In this document: in pieces, positions 24,991 to 36,888 of the stretch
Layout of the letters: every line of letters begins with the position of its first letter
Position numbering within the stretch: position 1 is the first letter of the stretch
From: Channallabes apus
Taxonomy: Eukaryota; Chordata; Actinopteri; Siluriformes; Clariidae
Direction of reading: 5' to 3'
DNA: 64,000 nucleotides
NCBI GenBank assembly: GCA_030522415.1
Contig: CM060109.1
Coordinates: 29,392,392 to 29,456,391 of the forward strand
The notes under the pieces: generated by a model
Told to the model about the DNA's origin: nothing
Database searches by the model: none
The model's input: the letters and a program-made list of their open reading frames with translations, nothing else
Translations under genes and position numbers: made by a program

Positions 24991-25759
24991 GGCAAAAATA
25001 TTATTTTTTTGATATACATTTGTGTGGAATTTAGAATGATTGCTTAATAGCACAAATTATGGTTGAGATTATTTGCTTTATTGTATAATAATTGTAAAGT
25101 AATAATTGTAATAATCTAATGATACTACCTTCTGCAGTACAAAAAAGGAATAGATGTGCATGATTAGGCAGAGACAGTAAGCCATTCTTACTTTACAATC
25201 CTGAATAGCCTTATTAGTGTGAATTCATTAGGCACAAGGGTGCATTTTTTTAAGTGCTTTTTACAGTATCCTATTTAAAGTGCAGCTTTTGCTTGCTCTC
25301 CAGATTCTTGTTTGAGGAGCGAATTATATGGATGAAATGCAGGGTCAAATAGACCTCACACAGGTCTGGAGATTCGAAAACTTTCTGTGCTTCGAGTGTA
25401 ATAGCTGCATGAGCCGATCGGAGGGTCAGCAAATTTATGCTTCATTGTTCTAATGGATGTTGTGCTTCTGAAATTAGGAGCTGTGTTATGCACACAAGCA
25501 GGCCTTTGTCTGGGACTCCATGCATCATTAGTTTACCCTCAGGTGCTGTTTAAGTGCACTGGTTTGTGAAACTGAACTTCTTTACTCTAATGGCTTTCAT
25601 TTGAAACCTCAGATTAAAGTGGTAGCTAATGCCATTTATACTCATTCAAATCTTTGCTAATGAGCTCATTCGAATATGTTATTTCTATAGTCACAGCTAA
25701 AACACAAAGACTTTTATGGCAGATGTCATACAATAATCAAATAAATACAGATGTTTTGA

Positions 25760-25835
25760 GGGGTTCCTGAGCGGGGTAACAGAAGGGCGTTCACCCTATT
25801 GTTGGGAGTTCGCAAGCTCAAAGCCCATTGCTGCC
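25760..25835 (+). repeat. Old tRNA-like SINE head, family B
   Basis: It aligns by eye with the head of the SINE at 62617. CCTGAGCGGGGTAACAG parallels CTCTGAGTGGCGCAGTGG, and CGTTCACCCTATTGTTGGGA parallels CGCTCGCCCTATCATCCGGA. Both Pol III boxes are eroded. Confidence 0.45.
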
Positions 25836-26445
25836 ACAGGGTCTAAGGCAAGGAGTCTCCAAACAGCAGTAATAGCCAGCATTATACTGTACCTGTTAAA
25901 GTTTTCTCATCTTAGAGAGAATGTACACAATGTTATTTAAAGTGCAGCTCGTAACTTATGCTCCAAACTCTTGATTGATTTCAGATCAGTGCCTGTTTGT
26001 AGCTGCTATAATGTACGCTACAACAACTTTGGGGCTTTAATAATATAATATAACCCAGTATTCAATTATTTTCCTATAATAAAAGTCCCTGTTTTGTTTT
26101 ATTGCTTACAGTATATTGGGCATGCAACAACAAAAAAATGTGATTAAATATTCAGCCGTTTCATGTGAAGGTGTATAAGTTTTTCTGTAGTAGCGCAGAT
26201 ATAAGCAATAAATATTAACTGTCATAAGTGCTAGTAAAACATGAGAAAAGGTAATATGAATATTTCAGGGCTCGAGAGTTTTTTGAGCACGTTGCTGATC
26301 TCTTGAAAAGCACATTTGTCCTTGTGTTTTTTTTACGTTCTGTACTTCATCGCTTTTCTTTTTTCTATAGACTCACTCTCGGCTATTTACAGCCTTTGCT
26401 TTGATAGAAAGCATCACAACATTTTCTCTGTAACATTTCCGCTGT

Positions 26446-26470
26446 AATGTCATCTGGCTCAGATGACATT
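26446..26470. other. Perfect hairpin near splice acceptor
   Basis: An 11-bp stem (AATGTCATCTG with CAGATGACATT) around a 3-base loop (GCT), 46 bp upstream of the exon carrying the third active site. It could present structure between the branch point and the acceptor; no function is shown. Confidence 0.6.
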
Positions 26471-26516
26471 CAGCTCATTTGGCTGAGATGAAATGATGAC
26501 ATGCTTTTCTCTGCAG

Positions 26517-26587
26517 GGTGCCCGCACTGTAAGAATGCCGTCCCGCACTTCATTACAGCTGCTGAGACGTTCAAAGAGGACCGCAAG
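26517..26587 (+). CDS. pdia5: pdia5 exon: third active site (WCPHC)
   Basis: 71 bp, acceptor CTGCAG, donor GTGAGA at 26588. GG completes Trp; then CPHCKNAVPHFITAAETFKE and DRK follow. CPHC matches the third site of mammalian PDIA5 as remembered. It has the same length and phases as the CGHC exon. Confidence 0.96.
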
Positions 26588-29122
26588 GTGAGACACAACC
26601 TCATGAAAGAGAATTTTCCATATCAGCTTATCATTCTACTTTTCATTCCTGCTTTTTTTTTTTTTTTTTTTTTGTCAGGTGCCATCATCAGACACAGTCC
26701 ATTTTTAATGGCTTAGAATTTGTCAGAATTTTTTCACATCTCTTGTCTCTTACCCGCTTTCTTTCACATTTTCATGCAGCCTTTTAACTTGTAGTTTCTT
26801 ATAGTTTAAGATCAGTAACATATGCACTACATGCAGTATACAGTATGTGGATAGACATTTGCTTTTCATCTGTTTATCTTCTCATATATTTCTGGCACAG
26901 TGCAGGTATTCTAACTTTTCAACTCCCTACGGAGTTCTTTAATGCTTTCCACATGAAGCCATTTTCTGTTCTGTTTCATTTTCATTCTTTCTGTTTTCAC
27001 TGTCCAACAGTGTAATTCTTTCTTCCAAATAGCTGACCCAACCCTGAAATGCCTCCGAGAATAATTTGTGACTCTCCTAATGTCGTTCATCACAAGTCAC
27101 CAACCCAAGATGTTAAATTGTTCCTAGCAATAGATTGAAATGCATTACGCATGATGTCAGCCTTCTTTAACCTTCTGATGGCTCCTAAATTTGGACACAA
27201 TCATTATTCGAATGAGTATGACTTGGAAAGTCGCTTTGCCAAGAAAGCCGGCTGCTTTCACTCTCAATTCCCTTTAACGCCCTGATTGGCCTCGCTCCTA
27301 TTGTGAGTCCTGTAGGAAACAGTATTTATGTGCCCATGGACAGGAAATGTATAGAAAAAGCTCCATCTGCTGGTGTTCTGATGAGTTGAAATGGATGACA
27401 CGTACGTCTGGTGAGTTGATTTGGCAGTCAGTTGATTAACGTGAAAAAGGGCCAAGGCCGTTTCTTTATTAATAGAGCTGGATCCTGTGACAGAGCACCA
27501 GGAGGACTCTTGATCACACAGGAGTAGGATTTAATTAAATTGTCTTAATTAAATTTAGAATAATGACTGAAGTGCGTTTGAAAGATGCCGGTTCTTACTT
27601 TGTTTGCTTCCATATAGTCTTTGTTTGTGGGTTTTTTTTTTTTTTCTTTTCTTTTTTTTTCCCAGGGTTCATCCTTTATCTTTTAGGGTGGCCTGTGTCT
27701 CTCTTAGACTGTGCATTAGTATGTGTGGCAAGTGTGTAGATAACAGCCAAGTGCCTGACTTTTCATTCTCCTGATTTATAATGCAGCATCTCAGTGTACT
27801 CTGATGGTATATTGTGTTGTTTATAGCAAGCAAACAAGTGTAAGTGGCCCAGTTAAACACGGACTCCTACAGTGGAGAAAAAAAAAACCTGAATTTAATG
27901 AGTAAAGCTTTGTTAGTTCCTTGATTTTCATTCACTGATTGAACTGAATATGTGCAAACACAAAAGGTCTGTGGCTTACTTATTTCAAAGGCTCTTTGTT
28001 GCAATAGTAATGAGCCTGCTGTATACTAAGCCACATCAGGTTGTTTAATTAGCCGTATACTATAGCTCTTGTTTTTTTTTTTTTTTTTTTTTAAGTTGAT
28101 CATTAGTGCCTAATGTGGATAACAAGATCCTTCATTAATGATTTTTCTAGCCAGGGCCACCTTATGAAACCCTTGAAAGTACATGATACGAGTTTTCTTT
28201 CGAAGAATGATTCTGTTGCTGCTCTTAGCCACGTAATCTGAAAGCAAGTGTTTGGGGATCGATTCCAGGATTGTCTGACAAAGTCTTATCAATTCTACTG
28301 AATGATTATCATCTCCTCATGCAATAGCCACAACAGATGACAATAATCAATTAAGAGTGTTATTTAGCAGTATAACTTAGCACTGCTTGATTGTGCTTGA
28401 CCCCCCTTCTAAAAAATGTGTCTAAATGGAGTATAAGGCTTTCACCAAGTATGCATACTTACTGTAGGAAGGAACATTCATCCCTTTTTTACAATAATGA
28501 ATCCATGTCTGAGTGCCTCATATGACCATTATAACCCGTTTTTTATCAGGTCCCATCTGAATTTGCATATGTAAAAGCAATTTTAGTATCAGTGCCCATC
28601 AGTGCATTCATTTTCTGAAATAAGGATGCACATGTTGTGATTTCGGCAGCCTGATTTATATTATTAAGACACTGGGGATTTCATGCCGTCAGATCTGCTT
28701 GTTATGACTATAAAAATTTAATAACTCTGCCCCAGGCTTTGTCTTGCATTCTTTCTGGCTGACCAATTTAAACTTTCACTTGCTTAGAAAAATAAAACTC
28801 ACTTATGCCTTATTCAATGCAGCCAAGACAAATTATTGCTTATGTTTCTCCAATAACAAAGTATTACTACTCTTATTATTCTACTTATTATTATTATTTT
28901 ACCGTAATGATCTACTATGGTGACGTGAACCCATCTGGCATTCTGCCGCCACATCTTTCTGACCTGCTTCTCGTGCTAAAAAGCATCTGAACAAACTATT
29001 AGCGCCAACTGCTCTCTTCTTCCCAGTTCATGCGTAACATCATATCTGCTGAAAATGTAACAGTGTTCGGAAAAGATTTCAGTTGCACCATTTTAATTCT
29101 TATTTATAATGTCACTATTTAG
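26588..29122 (+). other. pdia5: pdia5 intron, 2.5 kb
   Basis: Poly-T runs at about 26656-26673, 27633-27660 and 28072-28093; otherwise AT-rich sequence in which I recognise no repeat or gene. Confidence 0.8.
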
Positions 29123-29257
29123 ATTGTGTACGCTGCCGTAGATTGCACCAAAGGCCAGAACCATGAGCTGTGTAAGCAGGAGGGTGTAGAAGGCTATCCA
29201 ACCTTCAACTACTACAATTATGGCAAATTCAGTGAAAAATACAATGGAGAGCGAGGG
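29123..29257 (+). CDS. pdia5: pdia5 exon: third domain, cis-proline region
   Basis: 135 bp in phase 0, acceptor TTTAG, donor GTGAGT at 29258. It encodes IVYAAVDCTKGQNHELCKQE, GVEGYPTFNYYNYGKFSEKY and NGERG. The VDC and GYPT motifs are the central strand and cis-proline loop of the last thioredoxin fold. Confidence 0.95.
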
Positions 29258-29365
29258 GTGAGTTGTTTAATTGTATATATGTGAATAGATGCAATCGTTC
29301 ATGTTCAACTCATATGGAATTAATAAAAATGTATGTTTTATTCATGCACACTCTACACACTCTAG

Positions 29366-29446
29366 GAAGCTGGCTTTACCGGTTTCATGCGAAGCCTAAG
29401 AGGACGAGACCAAGAGAAGGTGGGAAAGCGAAAAGAGGAGCTCTAA
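29366..29446 (+). CDS. pdia5: pdia5 last exon: C-terminus with KEEL
   Basis: 81 bp from acceptor CTCTAG to TAA at 29444-29446, after a 108-bp intron. It encodes EAGFTGFMRSLRGRDQEKVG then KRKEEL. KEEL is a KDEL-type ER retention signal recognised by the KDEL receptor, which places the enzyme in the ER lumen. The basic stretch before it resembles the human tail. Confidence 0.95.
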   Translation, partial: EAGFTGFMRSLRGRDQEKVGKRKEEL

Positions 29447-30960
29447 AAGATGTGGGTGTGGCTATAAACAGAGGAGGAGCCTGTCATTGCACTGTGATGG
29501 GGCAGGGACCTTCTAGCACTGATGCCACACATGTGAAAACCTCAGCTTAAAGAGAGGATATTTTTATACAGCCTTATGTTTGTAATACCAATGCTCAGCC
29601 ACACGACCACTCGAGACTTGGCTTTGTTTCTTTCTTTCTTTTTCTTTTTTCTTTCATAGACATTTTTGTGACAGACAATTGTTCTCAAATACTGTGACAG
29701 TAAATCAAACTACATCTTAAATCTATGCAATACTGAACATTCACTATACAGCTCTTCATGATCGCTGGCTCCTGGGTGACGCGGACTCGACTTCGATTGC
29801 TTTAAGACACCAAAACCTCTCCTTGACACTGACTGTCTCCCTTCACATTCCCTACCTTTGTAAAGATCACCCATAATGTATACAATCACGATTTAATATT
29901 TTTGTACAAAGATGTAACATCCCAGACTAGAACGACAATAGAAGAAAATGTAGCTCAAATTTGTGGCCTTAAATGTTTGAATAAGTTTTATTCAAGTGGT
30001 GCAGTGCACCAGGGACTATTTCAGAGATTTGGTGGGGCCAAAATACAACAGAGCTTATAAGAACTTGTGTTGAAGCTAATGGCTTCTTTATTCCTTGTAT
30101 TGTTATTTGTGATTGATTTGTCAGTAGTGGGAAAATGAAAAAAAAAAAAAAAAAGATGCCAAAATTGTAATTTAGAAGTGAAGGATAAATTAAGCCCCAA
30201 CTTAGAATGATGTATTTTTCTTCCTGTTTATGTTTATGCCTCATTATCAATTTTCATACTTCCACTTAAATATCAAATGGCCACGAGCCAGTGCAGTGCA
30301 GACCCAAAGTGAATCCTGGTAGTGCATAGTGAGCTGATGTTCAGATTTTATGGTTACTGCAGGAACTATTTAAAGAATTAAATTTTTTTTTTTAGTAAGG
30401 TCAAGGGAGTTTCATTGATTAATTAAGTCAAGTCTTATAGAGATTTGAACTGGTGTAAGGGCATTTAATATTACTAATGGTCGTCACTTCTTGTCTTACT
30501 TGGTCATTAATTTTGAGTAAAAAACTTTTTGAATTACAACCTTCACTTCCATATTATGCATCACATTTTACATTTATACCATTTTGATAAGAAATTATTA
30601 AGATTTAAGAACGTTTCATCTTATACAGATTTTCCCTTATACAGAACAAACAAACTGATTTGGATCCATGACAGAAAAGAACAGAAGTCCTTTTCGACAT
30701 GTGGTTTATGTAGTACTTGAGTGCTCTCTTTCATCTAACCAGTGTTGCAGCGGAGGTTTGAGAAGCACTCTTATTCATACTTTATACCAGGACCACTGCA
30801 TCGTCCCATTATACTTGGGTAACTTTTGCAATTGTGTTGAGAGAGAGCTCCCTGATCAAGGCAGTATACATATTTAATGAGCTTATCTGTAGCTAAACAT
30901 TTTGATTATTCAAGACATTGCTTCTTTTCATTCTGAATAAAGTTCTCAGGGATACCAAAA
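29447..30960 (+). other. pdia5: pdia5 3' untranslated region (probable)
   Basis: No coding sequence after the stop. It holds a poly-A run in the genome at about 30138-30154 and several T-rich stretches. The end is placed just past the AATAAA at 30936 and is a guess; later signals at 31502 and 31518 are also possible. Confidence 0.4.
30936..30941 (+). terminator. pdia5: Candidate pdia5 polyadenylation signal
   Basis: AATAAA followed about 37 bp later by the GT-rich CTTGTGAGCTTGTT. It is the first canonical hexamer after the stop codon with a plausible downstream element. Confidence 0.4.
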
Positions 30961-32369
30961 CACATTTTAGCTGAGTACTTGTGAGCTTGTTACTGAACTC
31001 TGAATACTGAATTGTTTACATTCGTCTGTGGGAGATCGTTAGGACAGAATTCGGTTTAAAACTTTTGGGGAAAATAGGGAAGAAAATATTTACTCTATTG
31101 AGCCAAGAAGGAAAAGAAAAGAAAAACAAATCAGAAGAGTCACAAGTGCTACGTTTCTATCACTCAGCCGATCAGTCTTATTGCAGTTGTAGCCAGAAGA
31201 ACGTAAAAACAGCTTGTTTCAACTTCATACTGTACTTGTTCCCCCCCTATTTTTTATGCATCAACAGGAGGGACCCATCAAAAGAATGTTTACTGTATCT
31301 CATACTATAGAACCATAGCCAGTGTATCAATTTTCTTTCATCATGTGCTCCAGAATTTTCTGTACCTAAACATGTGTCTGTTGAAGGACATCCTGCTTTT
31401 TCTAGACCAGGTCTAATAAGGTCACCATATTGATGCCAAGAAATCACTTCCTCCTGTCCTTGATTTATGCACCAAGCCATATGTACAGTTTTGGCCCAGT
31501 GAATAAACGCAATGCAAAATAAAAAGGCATACATTTCAAGTTGTCTAAGAAATCTTCTCTTTATATTGTTTTCTGATTATACACAGCACTTTCTGAACTT
31601 ACCTTGATTTTTTTTTATGCTTTATTTAATCATGATGGTCCACACTGAAGATTTTAATCTTTGAGTACTCGTGTCATTTGCTTGTTTGAACTTTGTACAG
31701 GAAAAAAATCAGTACATACTACTGTATATAAAAGACACTATGAAAATCTCCCAAAAGTAGACAGCTGTATGTGAGGTGTATGGAATCTTATGGTAGAATA
31801 ATAGTTTTAGATATAATACAATTACTTAGACTATAAAAAACTGTTCCTGGTCCTGTATTGTCTAACAAGGTTGGAGACAGTTGTACACATGACCACTCGT
31901 CCATGCAAAACTTGTTTTTACGCTCCTGTGGATGTCTTCTATATAAATCGGACTATATGATTTCTACAGGATTCACTGCAAAACACTGATTTTGTTTTCC
32001 TGTAACTATTCCCATATTGCTTTAAATATGCATTTGACTGTTCTTACTGAAAGCTCTGTTAACCTTCTGGCAAAGACATCCAGGTTTTCTGCTTAAATAT
32101 CATTTTGCATTTGCAATTTCTGATAGCATTTTTATTCTCCCAGGTTTCCTGGACCACAGCTGCAAAACAAACCACAAAACATGATTGATCGTCCACATTT
32201 TACAGTGGCTGTCAGGTTCCGCTTCTTGTATGCAGATTTGCACATTTGATTTTGATTTCCCATAATAACAAATGATGTATAAATGGGAAGGGATCCTTTT
32301 TTGCAACCCTTGTTATAAAACTCAAACTTTTGATGAGAATTATTTAATGTTAAAGGAAAGGTTTTGGTT

Positions 32370-32560
32370 CCCTCCCACAGTCCAAAGACATGTCGCATAA
32401 GCAGATTAGCATTTCAAAAATTGCCTGTGTATGATTGTGCGTATGATTGATGGGTTGACAGGTTTACCACACCTTGACCCCCACGTCCTGTGGAATAAAC
32501 CCTGGGTTGCCCGTCACCCTACACATTATGGTAGAGATGATGGGTGGATGGAAAGGTAAG
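32370..32560 (+). repeat. SINE body fragment, family A
   Basis: It begins near CTCCCACAGTCCAAAGACAT and continues with degraded forms of the 'AAATTGCCTGTGTATGATTG' and 'CACCCTACACATTATGGT' segments, matching the body of the SINE at 63257. There is no tRNA-like head. Confidence 0.5.
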
Positions 32561-32714
32561 TAGTGTTCTCTGCTGTTTGTGTCCATTTTTATCCTTGTAG
32601 AATATTTATACAGTTGTTTTAATGAAAGGTGCCACTACTAAATATAAAGGTACATAACTACGAGAGACACAATTAGCTGTGGCGTTTGTATTATTGTATA
32701 AGTGAGCTATGTTT

Positions 32715-32933
32715 ACTCACTCACTCATCGTCTACATTGCTTTATCCTGCATACAGGGTTTATCCCGCTTTATCCTGTATGCTGGGTTATGGGGGCCCTG
32801 GAGGATATGTATCTGGAGGAAACCCACCAAGCACGGGGAGAACATGCTTGCATACAGACCCTGAGGCAGGAATCGAACCCTTGGCCCTGGAAGTGCATGC
32901 TTACAGTGCTAACCAATACGCCGACGTGCCACC
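32715..32933 (-). repeat. tRNA-derived SINE, family A (minus)
   Basis: Opens with CACTCATCGTCTACATTGCT and closes with CCGACGTGCCACCT, the inverse of a tRNA-like head. The B-box inverse is GGAATCGAACCC (about 32870). The body contains GGAGGAAACCCACCAAGCAC. Compared with 5763-6026 it lacks part of the body. Confidence 0.65.
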
Positions 32934-33979
32934 TGCTATTTAACTGTTGTTTTGAAACCTGCTTATTTTTTAACTTACTTTAAAAATACTTCATCTCATT
33001 TCCCTGAAGAGCTCTGAGGTGGCCGGGTCAACACAATGCTTTTTTTTCATATATATTGTATTTTTTGTATGCTTGTGTTAAGTTGCTAGCAGATTATAAT
33101 TATCTATAATATAATCTGGATATGCAGGATACTGTAAAAATGGGTTTTAGATCATGATTTAAAATAACTTATTTCTATGATTGTTTTACTTAAAGGAAAA
33201 GAAAAAATATAGAATGTGTAGTACATACAGGTTCTGACAATGATTTTTTTATTCATTTAGTATGAAAGCTACTGTATGAAGATAATTGCAAAACACCCTA
33301 AAACTATACAATTAGTTGTTTAACAAAAGTTCTTACTATATCTAAAATGTCTACACGAAGCAAAAGTACTTCGGCAGATTTCTGATTAAAGCATGAGTCT
33401 CTTTAGATGATATACAGTATGCTACAGCAGGTTAAATGCATGTAATGTCTGCATGCTGGAAAAAAATGTCTGATTAATGCCTTTAAGAGTGAGCCTAGAT
33501 ACCTACTCCATCAAAATTACAAGCAGGTATGTAGGAGCTGACTGTAGCTGACTGTCCTCTTGGCTGGATGCACTCGTATGTGCAGAAACTGCGGGTGCAA
33601 AGAGAAAGAAAAAAAGGGTATATAGAAGGTAAAGGTCAGAGAGCGACAGTAATTGGACAGTACAATAATTGGACTGTGTCATTGAGTCGTACTGCTGGAA
33701 AAGAGGTTCAACCTTGACAACGTGAGGAACTGTCATCGTCCGACACATTGTACGAGTGTGTGATCTGACAGGGCTACCTGTAATCAGAACGGACACAGAC
33801 AAGGTCTTTAATTACAAGTTTGTAGAATTTAGATATCTGCACATTTGAAATGTGAACTTTTGGAATATTAGTCTCTCTCCACTGTTAATAACTTTCACTC
33901 CCCAGAGAAGGCTTTGAGTGGCAGCGAGTGGCTGTAAGGGATTTCCACATCATGCACAAATACTTTGGTGAGGTTAGAC

Positions 33980-34710
33980 CAGGGGTGGGCAAACTTTTTG
34001 ATTCGTGGGCCACATTGAGTTCTAACATTTGACAAAGGGGCCAGAACAGGAGCAGATAATGTAGATGGCATGCTTTGGTCTCCACCATACATTCTTTTAG
34101 AAACTCGCCTTCAGACAGTGGTTTGCTGGCCTTTGCTATTTTAAATGAAAGCATAAACCTGACCTTGGTACTTGACTCTTGAATCGCAGTTTGACGGTGA
34201 AAAAAACTTTGCTAAGCCTTCAAATTAGCTGCAAACTTCTCAGCAGCAGCTTCCCGTTCTTTTGTTGACAGCTTGCTAGCATAGTTAGCGTGCTTTGTGG
34301 CAAAGTGACGGCTAATATTATACTCTTTAAAAACCGCCACAGTTTCTTGGCATATCAGGCAAACAGCAGATGATCGGTGTTCAGTGAAAAAATATTTAGT
34401 TGTCCACTCCTTATTGAACACTCGACATACTTTGTCCACTATCCTTTTCTTGGGTCGGCTCATCTTCATAGAGGGGCGGTGGGTCAAAGGGTAAAGTGCA
34501 AATGTGGAGTAATAGGCCTAGGTTTCACCTCAACAAAGCCAATATATCTAGAGTGCGTTAGTGAGTGTTTCTAGTGAGGAAACATCAGAATTGCAGGGGA
34601 AATAAAACATTAACAAGGTTAATTTATTAAATTTTTTCAAGTTTGGCGGGCCGAATCAAAACATTTAACGGGCCGCAAGTGGCCCCCGGGCCGTAGTTTG
34701 CCCATGCCTG
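33980..34710 (-). mobile_element. hAT element, exact 8-bp target duplication
   Basis: Termini CAGGGGTGGGCAAACT (33980) and AGTTTGCCCATGCCTG (to 34710) are inverted. They are flanked by identical 8-mers, GGTTAGAC, at 33972-33979 and 34711-34718. At 731 bp it is an internal-deletion derivative that keeps N-terminal coding of a BED-finger hAT transposase on the minus strand. Family: Charlie/ZBED/GTF2IRD2-related, from memory. Confidence 0.9.
34074..34487 (-). pseudogene. hAT transposase N-terminal remnant (BED finger)
   Basis: The minus frame 34487-34212 encodes a 91-residue piece: MSRPKKRIVDKVCRVFNKEW, then a zinc-finger segment with paired Cys in VCLICQET and paired His in SRHFATKH, then KLSTKEREAAAEKFAANLKA. 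A second frame, about 34154-34074, continues the protein (FKIAKASKPLSEGEFLKECM) after a stop and frame change. The catalytic domain is absent. It resembles the N-terminus of GTF2IRD2/ZBED-type proteins, which derive from hAT transposases. Confidence 0.75.
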
Positions 34711-36485
34711 GGTTAGACCCTGATGTTGGGTGAGGAGGCCTGAGGTGGAGTCGACATTCCGGTTCATTAGAAAGTAGTTCAGCCGGGTTGATTGTTGAGT
34801 AAGCCACTAGAGGTCTTTACAGCAACCTTGCCACACCATGTCTTCAGGGTTTTGTTCAAAGGTGAATTGTTTAGGCTCCATACAGTAATTCCTGTGAAGA
34901 TAAATTGTTATGCTGCAGCACACAAAGACAATCTAAATAATATGCTTTTGGCCGTGTAGTGTAGTTGGTTTTAGTTCACAATTTTTCACTACTGCCTTAT
35001 ACCTAACATGGGACTCTTTGTGGTGGAAATACACTCTTGTAAATCAAGACTCAGCAGTCAGTGATATAGGTATACTCAAGGAATATTTATTTAAAGTTTG
35101 CAGATCGAAAAAATCACAAGTGGCATTAAAGCATACTAAAATATATAAATCAACTTATGACTGGTCACAAGCTACATACTACAACATCACCTCATGCCTG
35201 ATAAACTCTACTGTATATCTAGTCTTGTCCTTATGTCTACATATGTAATCCAGATTTTGTTCTATGTATTTTAGGCACACCGTTCATAAAGTACAAGAAG
35301 ATAAAGATTCATAAAGATCATTTCACTGAAAATGATCACAAGATGGGCACTGCTATCATGAAACACTATATCAAATGTTTGTTTTATACACACAGCGTGA
35401 CCCTGGCCTCATTTTAGGTGACAGAATGTCTGGAGCACATTGAAGCTGTTAGAGAAGAAATCAGTCATGTACTTTCATGAAAGTAATATTTCATGAAAAT
35501 ACTCAAATAGACTTTTGAAACATATTCAGTTACGTGTAATGACCCATTTATTAAGTTTAGTTATGATTGACATTTTGTTAAATTGTTATGTTTTCATTGA
35601 TTAGAAAATTTTCACCAGAACTTTCATTGTTCACAGTGTGTGTTGGCAGTTGACAAAACTGGAAGTAGTGTTGTGTTTAAACAAACTTTACTTCACTTAT
35701 TTTAACTGATGATGCACTCTTTCAGGTTGTGTTTTAGGTCTGTATTAACAAAAAAAATTGCTTACAGAAGTATTCAATAAACAAAGTCGAGAGAAAAGTT
35801 GCTTGGTATATGAGAGCTAAGAAACCTAAAAGGAAAAACCTCATCTTGATTATTGGATCAGGAGAAATAAAGATTTTCTGCACTTCCTGTAAAAGCCACA
35901 ATCAAAAGGATGTGCTTCATTTGCCAAAAGATCTATACAAACTCAATTCCTGCTCTGTTTTATAGAGCTGCAGAACAAATTTTTTTTTGTACCATGAAAC
36001 TGGGAAATTATTGTTTCTAATAAATTCTATTTTGCTCCCATCACAGAAATATAAAACAAAAACATATATCATATGTGATGTTTGGAATTTACACCTTGTG
36101 TGACCTATCCGAATTCCACCCTGCTGTGGTATCCGTAATAGGTATATAAAATGCTATGAGGTGCTGAGATGCTATTGATTTTTCAATAACAATACACTCA
36201 AGAGTGCAAGTGTTTTATGCTGTTCGTCACAGCATGAAATATGTATTTATTTTATTTATGAGCATAGAATGACATATCATACTGTTTATCTGTTTATAGT
36301 TACAATCTACAAAACAAGCTTGTTTATGCTATCTCTTCTGTGATAACAGCTATAAACAGTTATTGTATAGATCATTATTTTTCCCCCTGTGTTTATCCTA
36401 CTGTATGTAGGTTTGCAGGAAGCCTTGAACTCTTTCCAGGGAATTCTGGGCACAAAGCAGAGGACAGCTTGGATGATGTGACAAC

Positions 36486-36878
36486 CCGTTGTAGGGCACA
36501 AGCATACACAATGGACAATTTGGAAACACCAATCAGCCTACAATGCATGTCTGTAGCTTGTGGGAAGAGACCAATCAAGGACAGGAAAAAGAACAGCTAA
36601 AGAACAAGAACATGCAAATTCAACATTCACACAAACTGCAGCTAGGAATTGAATCATTAACCCTAGAGGTACAAGGCAACGAGGCTTATCACTAGGTTGA
36701 AACATGTCACAAAGTATTTATTTCACACCCAATCACACTATGGGAAATTTGGGAACGTCAGTTAATCTAATCTGCATGTCTTTGGACTGTCAGAAAAAAC
36801 CAGAGTACCCAGAGGAAACCCACCAAGCACAGCTCTGAGGCTGGAATTGAACCCTTGATCCTGGAGCTGTGATGCCAC
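36486..36878 (-). repeat. Two old family-A SINE copies in tandem
   Basis: 36486-36700 and 36728-36878 both carry degraded forms of the body (ATGCATGTCTGTAGCTTGTG; CTGCATGTCTTTGGACTGTC) and an eroded B-box inverse (GGAATTGAATC; GGAATTGAACCC). They are older than the copy at 63257. The hAT element at 36889 lies immediately downstream. Confidence 0.5.
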
Positions 36879-36888
36879 AGTGCATGAG

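Larger units (their letters stand above)
22793..26516 (+). other. pdia5: pdia5 intron, 3.7 kb
   Basis: It contains a decayed Tc1-like element (24106-24834), a short dispersed repeat right after it (24850-24990), an old tRNA-like SINE head (25760-25835) and a perfect hairpin near the 3' end (26446-26470). Otherwise unassigned. Confidence 0.85.
1..30941 (+). other. pdia5: pdia5 gene, 3' part (ten coding exons)
   Basis: Protein disulfide isomerase A5, an ER-lumen thiol oxidoreductase that forms, breaks and shuffles disulfides in secretory proteins. Ten exons join in frame: 1299-1366, 3978-4069, 10667-10738, 12705-12841, 16829-16899, 20276-20439, 22662-22792, 26517-26587, 29123-29257, 29366-29446. 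They give 339 complete residues plus a split Trp codon, in good agreement with the part of human PDIA5 (519 residues) downstream of its first active site. Visible are three CxxC sites (CGVC, CGHC, CPHC), two complete thioredoxin folds and a terminal KEEL retention signal. All junctions are GT/AG and phases match throughout. The signal peptide, the N-terminal non-catalytic domain and the start of the first thioredoxin domain lie upstream of the window. The gene end is set at a candidate polyadenylation signal and is uncertain. Identification is from remembered family similarity, and synteny with sec22a and adcy5 supports it. Confidence 0.95.

Noticed and set aside
31247..31534. Minus-strand 95-residue frame downstream of pdia5
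   Set aside because: No recognised domain, no splice or promoter context and an unremarkable length for AT-rich DNA. Could be an unknown repeat.
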